Positions 1 through 9,509 of a DNA stretch of 64,000 nt are shown here, in pieces. Each line of letters starts with the position of its first letter. The stretch's first letter is position 1. Below the pieces are notes generated by a model. The model saw only the letters and a list, made by a program, of their open reading frames with translations. It ran no database searches and had not been told where the DNA came from. The translations under genes were made by a program, and so were the position numbers. This DNA comes from Anaerotignum sp. MSJ-24. Lineage in GTDB: Bacteria; Bacillota; Clostridia; Lachnospirales; Anaerotignaceae. The DNA lies in contig NZ_JAHLPX010000002.1 in the NCBI RefSeq assembly GCF_018918145.1, positions 33,099 through 97,098 on the forward strand, written 5' to 3'.

Positions 1-32
1 TAAGGCTGAACATAAATAGGAGGACAACATCA

Positions 33-1223
33 ATGGATAACTTCAACGAATATATTGAAAAGCTTGAAAAACTTGAATACAGAAATATGTATAAAAATGA
101 CTTTTTCCTTACATGGGAAAAGACAGATGAGGAACTTGAGGCTGTTTTCACAGTTGCAGATGCACTCAGAAATCTCAGAAAACAGAACAAATCAACAAAG
201 ATTTTTGACAGCGGTCTTGGTATCTCAATATTCAGAGATAATTCAACAAGAACACGTTTTTCATATGCTTCAGCCTGCAACCTTCTCGGTCTTGAGGTGC
301 AAGACCTTGATGAAAGCAAATCACAGATTGCTCATGGCGAAACATTAAGAGAAACAGCAAACATGGTTTCATTTATGGCTGACACGGTTGGTATTCGTGA
401 TGATATGTACATCGGCAAGGGTAACAAATATATGCACGACTTTGCTGACGCCGTTGACGAAGGCTACAAAGCCGGAATTCTCGAACAGCGCCCCACTCTT
501 GTAAACCTTCAGTGTGATATTGACCACCCTACACAGGTAATGGCAGATACTCTTCACATTATCCATGAGTTTGGCGGAGTTGAAAACCTCAAGGGCAAAA
601 AAGTTGCCATGACTTGGGCATATTCACCTTCATACGGCAAGCCTCTTTCAGTTCCCCAGGGTGTTATCGGTCTTATGACACGTTTCGGCATGGACGTTGT
701 TCTTGCTCATCCCGAAGGCTACGAGGTTATGGACAATGTTATGGAAGTTGCAAAAGAAAACGCTGAAAAGAGCGGTGGTTCTTTCAGAGTAACAAACAGC
801 ATGGAAGATGCTTTCAAGGATGCCGACATCGTATATCCTAAGAGCTGGGCTCCTTTCAAAGCTATGGAAGAAAGAACAGAGCTTTTCGGAAACGGAGATA
901 TGGAAGGTATTAAGGAGCTTGAGGCACGTCTTCTTGCACAGAACGCTGAGCACAAGGATTGGGAATGTACAGAAGAAATGATGAAGCTTACAAAGGACGG
1001 CAAGGCATTATATCTTCATTGTCTCCCTGCCGACATCACAGGAGTAAGCTGTGAAGCCGGAGAAGTTGCCGCTTCTGTATTCGACAGATATCGTGAGCCA
1101 CTTTACAAAGAGGCAAGCTTTAAGCCTTATATCATTGCAGCTATGATTTTCCTTGCAAAGGTTAAAGATCCCGTTGCAATGCTCAAAAAGCTTAACGAAG
1201 GCGACGAGAGATTAAAGCATTAA
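33..1223 (+). CDS. ygeW: Knotted carbamoyltransferase, YgeW family
   Basis: This 396-residue protein belongs to the aspartate/ornithine carbamoyltransferase superfamily and resembles the YgeW subgroup. The carbamoyl-phosphate loop appears as FRDNSTRTRFS near residue 70, and later motifs DHPTQ and HCLPADI are both present. YgeW proteins are longer than standard ornithine carbamoyltransferases and have a trefoil knot; their substrate is not firmly settled, and they sit in purine or ureido catabolic loci. An AGGAGG ribosome binding site lies about ten bases before the ATG. Carbamate kinase follows on the same strand after a hairpin. The pair fits a pathway that releases carbamoyl phosphate from a ureido compound and makes ATP from it. 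The family call is firm; the substrate is inferred. Confidence 0.9.
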   Translation: MDNFNEYIEKLEKLEYRNMYKNDFFLTWEKTDEELEAVFTVADALRNLRKQNKSTKIFDSGLGISIFRDNSTRTRFSYASACNLLGLEVQDLDESKSQIAHGETLRETANMVSFMADTVGIRDDMYIGKGNKYMHDFADAVDEGYKAGILEQRPTLVNLQCDIDHPTQVMADTLHIIHEFGGVENLKGKKVAMTWAYSPSYGKPLSVPQGVIGLMTRFGMDVVLAHPEGYEVMDNVMEVAKENAEKSGGSFRVTNSMEDAFKDADIVYPKSWAPFKAMEERTELFGNGDMEGIKELEARLLAQNAEHKDWECTEEMMKLTKDGKALYLHCLPADITGVSCEAGEVAASVFDRYREPLYKEASFKPYIIAAMIFLAKVKDPVAMLKKLNEGDERLKH

Positions 1224-1285
1224 GTCGAAAACAGCTTCTCGACTTGTTCACTAAATTTTACTAAAATATTTGAAAGTCAACAATG

Positions 1286-1307
1286 GGGTTGTTTACACAA
1301 CCCTTTT
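1286..1307 (+). terminator. Hairpin between ygeW and arcC
   Basis: GGGTTGT and ACAACCC form a 7-bp stem with a 4-base loop, followed by TTTT. It lies between two functionally linked genes, so it may be a partial terminator or attenuator that sets the ygeW:arcC ratio. Confidence 0.6.
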
Positions 1308-1351
1308 GTCAATTAAAGATTTTTCAACATATATAGATTGGGGGCTATTTT

Positions 1352-2281
1352 ATGAAGGTTGTAATTGCACTCGGTGGCAATGCTCTTGGTGATACGCTGC
1401 CGGAACAGATGGTAAATGTAAAAAAAACAGTTAAAGTTATTGCTGATTTAATAGAAGACGGAAACACCGTAATACTTTCACACGGAAACGGCCCACAGGT
1501 CGGCATGATTAATATTGCCATGGGCGAGCTCCACAAGGCACAGCCAGACCTTCCGGTTATTCCCATGTCGGTCTGCGATGCCATGAGTCAGGGCTATATC
1601 GGATATGACTTACAGAATGCACTTCGTGAAGAGCTTTTGGACAGAGGCATTCACAAAGGCGTATGTACACTGATAACACAGGTTGTTGTTGACAAGGACG
1701 ATCCGGCTTTTCTCTCCCCTACTAAGCCTATCGGACGTTTCATGGACAAAGCGGAGGCTGATGAGCTTATAAAGCTCGGCTACACTGTTATGGAAGATGC
1801 CGGCAGAGGTTACAGACGAACAATAGCATCGCCCAAACCCGTCGAGATCGTTGAGCTTGATGTAATAAAATCACTTGTAGACAACGGAAATGTTGTAATT
1901 GCGGCAGGCGGTGGCGGTATTCCGGTTGTTCATGCAAAAGGCAACCATTTACGCGGTGTCGGCGCAGTCATAGATAAAGACTTTGCAAGCTGTCTAATGG
2001 CTAAAAATCTTGATGCAGACTGCCTTGTAATACTTACTGCGGTTGAAACAGTAGCAATCAATTTCGGCAAACCGAATGAAAAAGAGCTTTATAATGTAAC
2101 CGTTGACGAAATGAATAAATATATTGAGGAAGGACATTTTGCCGCAGGCTCAATGCTCCCCAAAGTTCAGGCTGCTATCGATTTTGCATCATCAAAGCCT
2201 GGCAGAACCGCACTTATCACTCACCTTAACAAAGCAAGGGACGGTATCAACGGAAAAACTGGCACAAGAATAATTAAATAA
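1352..2281 (+). CDS. arcC: Carbamate kinase
   Basis: The 309-residue protein has the full length of carbamate kinase and its hallmark segments: VVIALGGNALG at the N-terminus, SHGNGPQVG near residue 50, and the glycine-rich AAGGGGIPV near residue 190. It transfers phosphate from carbamoyl phosphate to ADP, giving ATP and carbamate, and acts in the cytoplasm. A GGGGG-containing ribosome binding site precedes the ATG. The gene follows the YgeW-type carbamoyltransferase by 128 bp, which links it to ureido or purine catabolism rather than a classical arginine deiminase operon; no arcA is present in the window. Confidence 0.95.
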   Translation: MKVVIALGGNALGDTLPEQMVNVKKTVKVIADLIEDGNTVILSHGNGPQVGMINIAMGELHKAQPDLPVIPMSVCDAMSQGYIGYDLQNALREELLDRGIHKGVCTLITQVVVDKDDPAFLSPTKPIGRFMDKAEADELIKLGYTVMEDAGRGYRRTIASPKPVEIVELDVIKSLVDNGNVVIAAGGGGIPVVHAKGNHLRGVGAVIDKDFASCLMAKNLDADCLVILTAVETVAINFGKPNEKELYNVTVDEMNKYIEEGHFAAGSMLPKVQAAIDFASSKPGRTALITHLNKARDGINGKTGTRIIK

Positions 2282-2294
2282 ACAAGTTTAATGC

Positions 2295-2340
2295 ACCACT
2301 TATCTGTTTTATAAGTTTCAGGTAAGTGGTTTTCTTTTTT
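2295..2340 (+). terminator. Terminator after arcC
   Basis: ACCACTTA pairs with TAAGTGGT across a 20-base loop that can itself partly pair (CTG/CAG). The run TTTCTTTTTT follows directly. Confidence 0.75.
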
Positions 2341-2376
2341 ATAGCTGTTATTTTGACAACTATATACAAATCTACA

Positions 2377-2405
2377 TTGAAATAATACAATTTCCACTAT
2401 ATAAT
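2377..2405 (+). promoter_or_regulatory. Sigma-A type promoter of the SPFH/TIR operon
   Basis: TTGAAA at 2377-2382 and TATAAT at 2400-2405 are separated by exactly 17 bp. This sits 58 bp before the SPFH start codon and after the arcC terminator, so the SPFH/TIR pair appears to be a separate transcription unit. Confidence 0.7.
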
Positions 2406-2463
2406 AGTAATAAGAAATGTAAAATTTTGATGTAATATTTATCATTATAGGAGGTTAGGTTAA

Positions 2464-3921
2464 ATGGCTCTTTCCGAACTAATAAAGTATGAAGGCGATA
2501 ATTCAACCTTTATTTGGAAATATCCTCATGAAGATTTTAACAACATGACCGAATTAATCGTACATGAAAGCCAAGAAGCGATTTTCTTTGCAAATGGACA
2601 AGCAGCAGATACTTTCGGTCCCGGCAGATACAAATTAGATGCAGATAATATTCCCATACTTACAAAGTTAGTTAATATTGTTACCGGTATCAGTGTATTC
2701 CATTGCGAAGTTTATTTCATTAATAAAACCGTTCAAATGGCTGTTAAATGGGGAACTGATTCGAAAGTGAGATTTAATGAACCGACTTTAGGGGTTCCCA
2801 TTGAGTTAGGTGCATCAGGCAGCATGAACCTATCGATTGCAGACGGCAAAAAGCTTCTTGTCAACCTCGTCGGAACAATGAAGGGAATAGCATGGGAAAA
2901 TGAAGGAGCTGGCTTCACCAAGTCATTGCAACTCTCTTTCAGACCTCTTATTACAACAGCGGTTAAATCCAATCTTTCCTCAGCAATTAAGCAAAAAAAT
3001 ATTGACATTGTAGAAATAGATGAGCATTTAACAGAGCTTTCAGAAGTACTTAAGACAGAAATTGCTCCCGGATTTGACGAATACGGTCTTTCAATTCAGC
3101 AATTTTATGTAACAAACATTGTTCTTCCGGAAGATGACCCTAATTTCAGGCGTCTTCGTGAATTACATACAATTACCTTACAGAAACAAATGGCGGCTGC
3201 CGAAGCTGAAGTACGTGCCTCACAGGCACAAAACCGCGCTTCATATATGGCTGCCGAAGCCGAAGCCGAGGCTAAAATTAAAGCAGCCCAGAGAGGTGCT
3301 ATTCTCGAAGGACAAACAACCGAAACCGAAATTGCCAAACGTGAGGCTGAACGAAAACTTATTCAAGCCCAGGCTGATGCACAGGCTGCACAAATAAGCG
3401 GCATGGCTGAAGCTACCGTTATGCAGGCTAAGGGATACAATCAAAAAGATGTTCTTCAAGCAGAGGTACAAAAGGCATATGCAGAAGGTATCGGAAACAT
3501 GGGTTCCGGCGTTTCATCCGGAAGCGGTTCTCCCATGGGTGATATGTTAGGTCTTGGTATGAGTATGGCAGCAATGAATGCAATGGCTCCTCAAGTTGGA
3601 GCTATAATGAAAAATTTCAATATCGGAAACACAGACAACACTTCTGCTTCAAATTCAGAATCTTTACAAAATCAGAACACAAAATGTCCTAACTGTGGCA
3701 GTTTATTGCCTTCAAACGCAAAGTTTTGTCTTGAATGCGGAACAAAAATTGAAACTCTTTCTGATAACGAAATTATTTGTCCTAATTGCGGAAAGAAAAC
3801 ACCAAAAGGTAAATTCTGTATAGAATGCGGTCAACCTTTAATTAATAAATGTCCTAATTGCGGAGCAGAAGTTCCACCAAACGGTAAATTTTGTTTGGAG
3901 TGTGGAACTAAACTAATATAA
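2464..3921 (+). CDS. SPFH-domain protein with three C-terminal zinc ribbons
   Basis: This 485-residue protein has an SPFH/band-7-like N-terminal region (about 1-230), then an Ala/Glu-rich coiled coil (about 235-320), a Gly/Met-rich linker, and three CxxC...CxxC zinc ribbons in the last 80 residues (CPNCG...CLECG, CPNCG...CIECG, CPNCG...CLECG). Related proteins are often auto-annotated as virion core protein-like. SPFH proteins build oligomeric scaffolds on membranes, but no N-terminal membrane anchor is obvious here. AGGAGG precedes the ATG. The TIR-domain gene begins 48 bp after the stop on the same strand with no terminator between, so the two are probably co-expressed. The family assignment is good; the role is unknown. 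I infer a scaffold for the TIR protein. Confidence 0.8.
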   Translation: MALSELIKYEGDNSTFIWKYPHEDFNNMTELIVHESQEAIFFANGQAADTFGPGRYKLDADNIPILTKLVNIVTGISVFHCEVYFINKTVQMAVKWGTDSKVRFNEPTLGVPIELGASGSMNLSIADGKKLLVNLVGTMKGIAWENEGAGFTKSLQLSFRPLITTAVKSNLSSAIKQKNIDIVEIDEHLTELSEVLKTEIAPGFDEYGLSIQQFYVTNIVLPEDDPNFRRLRELHTITLQKQMAAAEAEVRASQAQNRASYMAAEAEAEAKIKAAQRGAILEGQTTETEIAKREAERKLIQAQADAQAAQISGMAEATVMQAKGYNQKDVLQAEVQKAYAEGIGNMGSGVSSGSGSPMGDMLGLGMSMAAMNAMAPQVGAIMKNFNIGNTDNTSASNSESLQNQNTKCPNCGSLLPSNAKFCLECGTKIETLSDNEIICPNCGKKTPKGKFCIECGQPLINKCPNCGAEVPPNGKFCLECGTKLI

Positions 3922-3969
3922 AGTTTGTTTTATTAAATAATTTTACAGCTTATTAAGGGGGATAAAAAT

Positions 3970-6432
3970 ATGTCTGTATTTAAATGTAAAATGTGCGGTG
4001 GTACATTGGAATTTAATCCGGGTGACACCGTTGCAGTCTGTGACAGCTGTGGTACAAAACAAACATTACCAAAGCTTGATGATGAAAGACGGGCAAATCT
4101 CTATGATCGTGCAAACCATTTTCGCCGCAACAATGACTATGACAAAGCAATGAGTATGTATGAACAGATACTAAGCGAGGACAAAACAGATGCCGAAGCA
4201 TACTGGTCACTTGTGCTTTGTCGTTACGGAATTGAATATGTGGAAGACCCGACTACGCATAAACGTGTTCCGACTGTTAATCGTTCTCAGTTCACATCTA
4301 TATTTGATGATGACAATTATAAATCAGCCTTAGAGTACGCCGATTCTGCTCAGCAAGAAGTTTACGAAGAAGAAGCAAATGCCATCAATGAAATACAAAA
4401 AGGTATTCTTGCAATTTCACAAAAGGAAGACCCATTTGATATATTTATTTGCTACAAGGAAACAGACAACAGCGGAAGACGAACTCCCGACTCTGTTTTA
4501 GCAACAGATTTATACCATCAGCTGACACAGGAAGGCTTCAAAGTATTTTTCTCCAGAATCACTCTTGAAGATAAGCTCGGCATTGATTATGAGCCATACA
4601 TATTTGCTGCATTAAACAGTGCAAAAATCATGGTAGTTCTCGGCACAAAACCGGAATATTTTAATGCCGTATGGGTTAAAAACGAATGGAGCCGTTATCT
4701 TGCCCTTATCAAAAACGGAGCAAAAAAAGTCCTTATTCCGGCATATCGTGACATGGATCCATATGACCTTCCAGATGAATTTTCTCATTTACAGGCTCTT
4801 GATATGTCAAAGCTTGGATTTATGCAGGATTTAATCCGTGGCATCAAAAAAATTATTGCTGATACCGAACCAAAAACCGTTATTCATGAAAAAGTTATAG
4901 AAAGCACCCCTATTTCAAACGCCGCTCCCCTTCTTGAGCGAGCATATTTATTTCTTGAAGACGGAAACTGGAAAGAAGCAGATGAATATTGCGAAAAAGT
5001 TCTTGATATTGAGCCGAAAAACGCAATGGCATATCTCGGAAAGCTTATGGCTGACGAACACGCAAAAACAAAAGAAGCTCTTAAGAACTCTCCTTACAAA
5101 TTTGATAATAACGATAATTACCGTAAAGCTATACGCTTTGGCAATGATGAGCTTAAAGCAGAGCTTGAAGGCTACATTGATTTTATCGTAAACCGCAACC
5201 TTGAAAACGCTTACAATGCTGCCGTAAAATCAATGAATGATGCAAATAATGAAGACAGCTATAAAAAAGCGGCATCAAAATTTGAATCTATTTTAAACTA
5301 TAAGGATTCGGAACAGCTTAAAATTAAATGTCTTGATTTAGCTGAAAATTCCAGAAAAGAAGCTATTTATGTATCAGCTGTAAATTGGATGGAAAATTCA
5401 AAAACCGAGGAATCCTATAAGGCTACTGCATCACATTTCAAGTCTATTATAGACTATAAAGATTCGGAACAACTCAGAACTAAATGCCTTGATTTAGCTG
5501 AAAATTGCAGAAAAGGAGCTATTTATGAAGCCGCAACAATAGATATGAATGCCGGCAATCATAAAGAGGCAATATCAAAATTTGAATCCATAATTGATTA
5601 CAAGGACTCGACAGCTCTCATTGAACATTGCAAAGATAGAATCGCAAGCTTGGAAGCCGAAAGGTTAAGAAAAGAAAAAGAAGACAAAGAAAAAGCAGCT
5701 AAAAAAGCTAAAACAATAAAAATTGCTATTCCAATAGTACTTGCCTGCTTTGCAATCATTATGCTTGTTGTAAATGTTGTAATTCCAAGTCAAAAATACA
5801 ATAAGGCTATGGCATTTATTGAAGCAGAAGATTATGATTCAGCTTATAAAATTTTAACTGATTTAAACTATAAAGACAGCAATGAGAAACTTACTGAACT
5901 TATATCAAATAATTATAAATTGGCTGAAGTCGGAGATACTATCAAATTTGGTTCTTATGAACAAGATAACAACTTATCTGACGGAAAAGAACCAATCGAA
6001 TGGATAGTAATAAAAAAAGACAATAACAAATTATGGTTAATTAGTAAATATTGCTTAGATGCTAAACCATTTGATAACTCATTTAATAGTTCAATTATAC
6101 ATTGGTATTCTTGTTCATTGCAAAATTGGTTAAACAACGACTTTTTTAATACAGCTTTTGATAATACCGAACAATCAGTAGTTTTAGATACAGAACTGAA
6201 CAAAAATACTTATGATAATAAAGATACTATAACTTATAAAGTTTTTTTAATCAGTAACCATGAATACGATAGTTATAATATTGCTAACTTAGGTTTAAGA
6301 TTTGCAACCGAATATGCCAAAGCTAACGGCATAAATGATAAAAATGAATGGTGGAAACGAATGACACCGTCGAATCTAAGGGATTCTTCCGGTGGTGTTC
6401 GTCCGTCAATGTGGATAAGCCTTGAAGACTAA
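3970..6432 (+). CDS. Zinc ribbon-TIR-TPR-transmembrane-DUF6273-like protein
   Basis: The 820-residue protein is modular. Residues 1-35 form a zinc ribbon (CKMCG...CDSCG). Residues 40-75 look like a TPR. Residues about 155-292 are a TIR domain starting FDIFICYKETD, with the segment DYEPYIFAAL containing a candidate catalytic glutamate near 207. Repeated TPR-like units of about 50 residues (YKDSEQL motifs) follow to about 570, then one transmembrane helix (about 587-609). The C-terminal region (about 655-818) resembles DUF6273, with IEWIVI, NWLNNDFF and VRPSMWIS. By topology the TIR domain would be cytoplasmic and the C-terminal domain outside. Many bacterial TIR domains are NAD-consuming enzymes in immunity; enzymatic activity here is inferred. 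It is paired with the upstream SPFH/zinc-ribbon gene. Confidence 0.8.
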   Translation: MSVFKCKMCGGTLEFNPGDTVAVCDSCGTKQTLPKLDDERRANLYDRANHFRRNNDYDKAMSMYEQILSEDKTDAEAYWSLVLCRYGIEYVEDPTTHKRVPTVNRSQFTSIFDDDNYKSALEYADSAQQEVYEEEANAINEIQKGILAISQKEDPFDIFICYKETDNSGRRTPDSVLATDLYHQLTQEGFKVFFSRITLEDKLGIDYEPYIFAALNSAKIMVVLGTKPEYFNAVWVKNEWSRYLALIKNGAKKVLIPAYRDMDPYDLPDEFSHLQALDMSKLGFMQDLIRGIKKIIADTEPKTVIHEKVIESTPISNAAPLLERAYLFLEDGNWKEADEYCEKVLDIEPKNAMAYLGKLMADEHAKTKEALKNSPYKFDNNDNYRKAIRFGNDELKAELEGYIDFIVNRNLENAYNAAVKSMNDANNEDSYKKAASKFESILNYKDSEQLKIKCLDLAENSRKEAIYVSAVNWMENSKTEESYKATASHFKSIIDYKDSEQLRTKCLDLAENCRKGAIYEAATIDMNAGNHKEAISKFESIIDYKDSTALIEHCKDRIASLEAERLRKEKEDKEKAAKKAKTIKIAIPIVLACFAIIMLVVNVVIPSQKYNKAMAFIEAEDYDSAYKILTDLNYKDSNEKLTELISNNYKLAEVGDTIKFGSYEQDNNLSDGKEPIEWIVIKKDNNKLWLISKYCLDAKPFDNSFNSSIIHWYSCSLQNWLNNDFFNTAFDNTEQSVVLDTELNKNTYDNKDTITYKVFLISNHEYDSYNIANLGLRFATEYAKANGINDKNEWWKRMTPSNLRDSSGGVRPSMWISLED

Positions 6433-6441
6433 ATCCACTCC

Positions 6442-6470
6442 AAAAGAGCGGCAATGCCGCTCTTTTCTTT
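6442..6470 (+). terminator. Terminator after the TIR gene
   Basis: AAAAGAGCGGC pairs perfectly with GCCGCTCTTTT across a 3-base loop, followed by CTTT. The A/T-rich arms could also allow function on the minus strand. Confidence 0.85.
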
Positions 6471-6482
6471 ATCATAACATGA

Positions 6483-6514
6483 AAATGACGCATCTCTTTC
6501 GAAATGCGTCATTT
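6483..6514. terminator. Second hairpin between convergent genes
   Basis: AAATGACGCAT and ATGCGTCATTT form an 11-bp perfect stem with a 10-base loop. It lies between the converging TIR and dehydratase genes. No long U-run follows on either strand, so its terminator role is uncertain. Confidence 0.45.
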
Positions 6515-6594
6515 AAGTAGATTATATTTTTTTACAATTTAGGGATCAAACATAATTATTTCTTATATTTAAATGAGGATATAAGCACTTTAGA

Positions 6595-7716
6595 TCAAAG
6601 TATTTCTGAGAATGACTGAAGTCTTGTCTTTGTCTGCTCATATGATGTAGCTTCCTGGTCAACTTCAATCTGGATATTTTTAACGCCTGCTTTTTCAAAT
6701 TCCTGAATAAGGATAGGATAATCCCACTCTTCGGGATCGCAGAACTTCATCATGCAAACGATAACTGCATCTGCATTGTATTTCTTAGCCATGTCGATAA
6801 GCATTTTTCCACGAGGTTTTTCGGGATCTGTTGCAAGTGAACATCCGTCAAGTGCCTGCCATGCTTTTGCAAGAGCCATAAGAGGATCGCCTGTGTTTTC
6901 CTCAACGTCAACTCTGAACTGTCTGCCTTCCTGAGCAAGGTCATCAGCAACAACAGCAAAGTTGTTAGCCTGGAGAATGTCAAGAAGTCCGTCGGGCTCT
7001 GCCATGATACCTGTAAGAATAACTTTCTTACCTGTCCAAGGCTGTTTTTCTGTCTTTTTAACAGCTTCGATAAGCTCGTTTACAAGAGCTGTATGCTGTG
7101 ATTTTTCCATGAAATGTCTTGCTTTGATTACTGCATGACGTTTTGCGGGTGTGATAATGTTAGGATACTCTGCTGCAAGGTCTGAGAATGCTCTCATAGC
7201 CTGTCTGTTTGCATTGTATACCTTAATGCTGTTTTCTATAGCTTCATCTGTGATTTTTACACCGAGAATCTGCTCAAACTTTTCTTTAACTACTTCATAT
7301 TCGCCCTTTGTGAATACATTAGCAGCAGCGATTTTTCTGTTCTGAGGATGTGTAAATGTGATTGTAGGGCATTTACCTTTCCATTTCTGGCTCATACATT
7401 TTAATGTATCGCAAGGAACTGAGAATACAACTGCTTCAAGGTCATCATATGCACCTTCAAGCTCAAGCTCCATAACTTCCTGCATGATTGAACATGCGAA
7501 AGGAGGAAGGAATGCTCTTGCCTTTGAAATGCTCTTGCTGCCGCCCCACATACCCATGGGAAGGTAACCTGCTGCGTGTACAAGCTCTTCAGGTGAATAA
7601 ACGGGCATGATACCAACTGCACCTTTACCTGTTGCTTTTTTATAATCATCCATTGCTTTCTTAGGGTTTGAAGCAACGGCCTGTAATTCAGCTATAATGC
7701 TGTCGATTGTTCTCAT
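6595..7716 (-). CDS. 2-hydroxyacyl-CoA dehydratase, small (beta/D-type) subunit
   Basis: This 373-residue protein has the size and motifs of the smaller subunit of lactoyl-, phenyllactyl- and 2-hydroxyisocaproyl-CoA dehydratases: GIMPVYSPEELVHAAGYLP near the N-terminus, and cysteines in ACSIMQE and SVPCDTLKCMSQ that are candidate 4Fe-4S ligands. These enzymes remove water from (R)-2-hydroxyacyl-CoA through a ketyl radical, in amino-acid or lactate fermentation. It lies 14 bp after the larger subunit gene. The ATP-dependent activator (HadI/LcdC type) and a CoA transferase are not in the window, so the substrate cannot be assigned. Confidence 0.88.
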   Translation of the reverse strand: MRTIDSIIAELQAVASNPKKAMDDYKKATGKGAVGIMPVYSPEELVHAAGYLPMGMWGGSKSISKARAFLPPFACSIMQEVMELELEGAYDDLEAVVFSVPCDTLKCMSQKWKGKCPTITFTHPQNRKIAAANVFTKGEYEVVKEKFEQILGVKITDEAIENSIKVYNANRQAMRAFSDLAAEYPNIITPAKRHAVIKARHFMEKSQHTALVNELIEAVKKTEKQPWTGKKVILTGIMAEPDGLLDILQANNFAVVADDLAQEGRQFRVDVEENTGDPLMALAKAWQALDGCSLATDPEKPRGKMLIDMAKKYNADAVIVCMMKFCDPEEWDYPILIQEFEKAGVKNIQIEVDQEATSYEQTKTRLQSFSEIL

Positions 7717-7730
7717 GACGTTATTCCTCC

Positions 7731-8993
7731 TTATTTTCTTTCCTGTATCATTTCAACGAGAGCCTGAACTCTTGTTTCATACTGTGCTTCTGAATAATTT
7801 CTGGGGTCTGTCTGGTCGCCGTCGAAGCTTACATAAGGGATACCAAGCTCTTTTGTAAGATATTCGCCGCCCTCATTGTTGAGGAAGCCCATGAGCTTAC
7901 AGCTTCTGTTAAGATGCATAACAGCACCTTCGCTGTGTGATTTTTCTGCTGTTTCTTTAAGTACGTTTGCTCTGTTTTCAAGGCAAGTGTTGATATAAAT
8001 CTTTGTGTATGCCTCAGCCATTGAAAGCATATCGCCGGGTTTGTAAACAAGGCTCCACATTCCTGGGTAGCATGAACCAACCATAACTGCACCCTCTTTT
8101 TTGAGTGTCTTGAATGTGTGTCCGAGGTATGTCCAAACTGCGATACCTTCCCAAGCAACACGGCATTTTTCGTTTTCGGCAGCACCGAAAGCATACTGTC
8201 CTGCTTCATATTTAGCCTGAAGCTCATCAGCAAACTTCTTGAATGTGATTTCAGCATAATCTCTTGCTCTTGCGCAAACGATAAGGCCCATGTAGTTGAA
8301 GAGGTCGAAACCGTTAAGAGGTGAAGGCTCTAACTGAGCGAATGAAGCAACTCTGTTCCACTGCTCAACTGAACGCTGAACCTGTTTCTGAACCTCAAGG
8401 AATTTGTCATAGTCAAATTTTCTTCCGCAAACCTTTTCAAGGATTTTGATAGCTTCTTCAAACTGAGCTGCGATATATTCCTTGCAACGTCTCTGTATAG
8501 GCATTGTGTGGTTGAAAGGAACGTCGATTATAATGCAGGGAATGTCAAGCTCTTTTGCAAGGTTTTCATACCACTTAAGAAGTGTATTACAGATATTGTT
8601 ACATGTAATAACGAGATCGGGAAGAGGTACTCTTGCTGCGGGAGAGTTAGCGAGCTTTTCGGGTGTTTCGCCTGTCATAGCCTCCTGTTTAAGAAGTTCC
8701 ATATATCCGAGGTTTACTCTTGCGTATGAACAGATGTCAAGGTTGTAGCCCTTCTGTTCTGCAACTGCAAGCATATCAAGTGAACCCTTTCTTGCACCGA
8801 TTCCGGCTGCATGTGTTTCGGGATAAACCATAGCGATGTCCATAGCTACGCACATTTCCGGAGGAGCAACTGATGCTGACCAGCATACAAGCTTGCCTGC
8901 TTTTTTTGCTTCTCTTGCTTCCTCATCAAGCTTTGCCTGATAGTAGCCAAGTAATTCTTTAGCACTTGCTTCATTAATGTTAATCACGTTCAT
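7731..8993 (-). CDS. 2-hydroxyacyl-CoA dehydratase, large (alpha/B-type) subunit
   Basis: The 420-residue protein matches the larger dehydratase subunit in length and content: CWSASVAPPEM near residue 48, GARKGSLDML, ITCNNICNTLLKWYE and IIIDVPFNH. The cysteines in those segments are candidate iron-sulfur ligands. It forms a heterodimer with the product of the next gene, 14 bp downstream. The 516-bp region upstream probably holds the operon promoter. Reduction by an activator encoded elsewhere would be required. The family is clear; whether the substrate is lactoyl-CoA or an aromatic or branched hydroxyacyl-CoA cannot be told. Confidence 0.88.
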   Translation of the reverse strand: MNVININEASAKELLGYYQAKLDEEAREAKKAGKLVCWSASVAPPEMCVAMDIAMVYPETHAAGIGARKGSLDMLAVAEQKGYNLDICSYARVNLGYMELLKQEAMTGETPEKLANSPAARVPLPDLVITCNNICNTLLKWYENLAKELDIPCIIIDVPFNHTMPIQRRCKEYIAAQFEEAIKILEKVCGRKFDYDKFLEVQKQVQRSVEQWNRVASFAQLEPSPLNGFDLFNYMGLIVCARARDYAEITFKKFADELQAKYEAGQYAFGAAENEKCRVAWEGIAVWTYLGHTFKTLKKEGAVMVGSCYPGMWSLVYKPGDMLSMAEAYTKIYINTCLENRANVLKETAEKSHSEGAVMHLNRSCKLMGFLNNEGGEYLTKELGIPYVSFDGDQTDPRNYSEAQYETRVQALVEMIQERK

Positions 8994-9509
8994 ATCATCC
9001 TTTCCGATAATTTATAAACATTAGTATTTTCAGTGCGGCATAACCGGCAATGTTTTGATTTTTGTTCATTAACATTTTCTGTCATGTCCGACTTGATTAA
9101 TCTTTATTGCATACTGCTGTAAATATTCAAAATACCCAGCACTGTATTGTCAAAATAATCACAGCAGTATTACTTTTTAATTTGTTTTACAACATTTTCA
9201 ACATCTGTTTGCATTATATACCACTTTTTATTGCAATGGAATGAAATCAAGTAGCCTTTAGTTTATTCAACTTTCTTGCCTTTGTTTTTATTTCTCACTT
9301 TTGAATGTCAAATATTCAAATTGAATTCATATATTCAAATTAATTTTAGTTATCAAAACATACTTAATTGAGATTAGCACGTAAGTTCATGCAGAAAATT
9401 GTTTTGTTTTTTCTGCTCTCACAAAATAACGATAGTATTGTTCATAGGCTTTGTGGTATAATTCGAATGAATAAACGGAACAGCAAACTGAATTAAGTGA
9501 GGTGTTTTA
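8994..9509. promoter_or_regulatory. 516-bp AT-rich divergent intergenic region
   Basis: No gene is seen. The undecamer ATATTCAAATT occurs twice, at 9312-9322 and 9331-9341, 19 bp apart, with a palindromic TTCAAATTGAA overlapping the first copy. This looks like a possible operator. A TTGACA hexamer on the minus strand (9148-9153) is a possible -35 for the dehydratase operon, but its -10 partner is weak. Confidence 0.4.
9454..9462 (+). promoter_or_regulatory. Extended -10 promoter
   Basis: TGGTATAAT is a TGn-extended -10 element, 48 bp before the ATG of the following small gene. No good -35 lies at 17 bp, which suits an extended -10 promoter. Confidence 0.5.
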
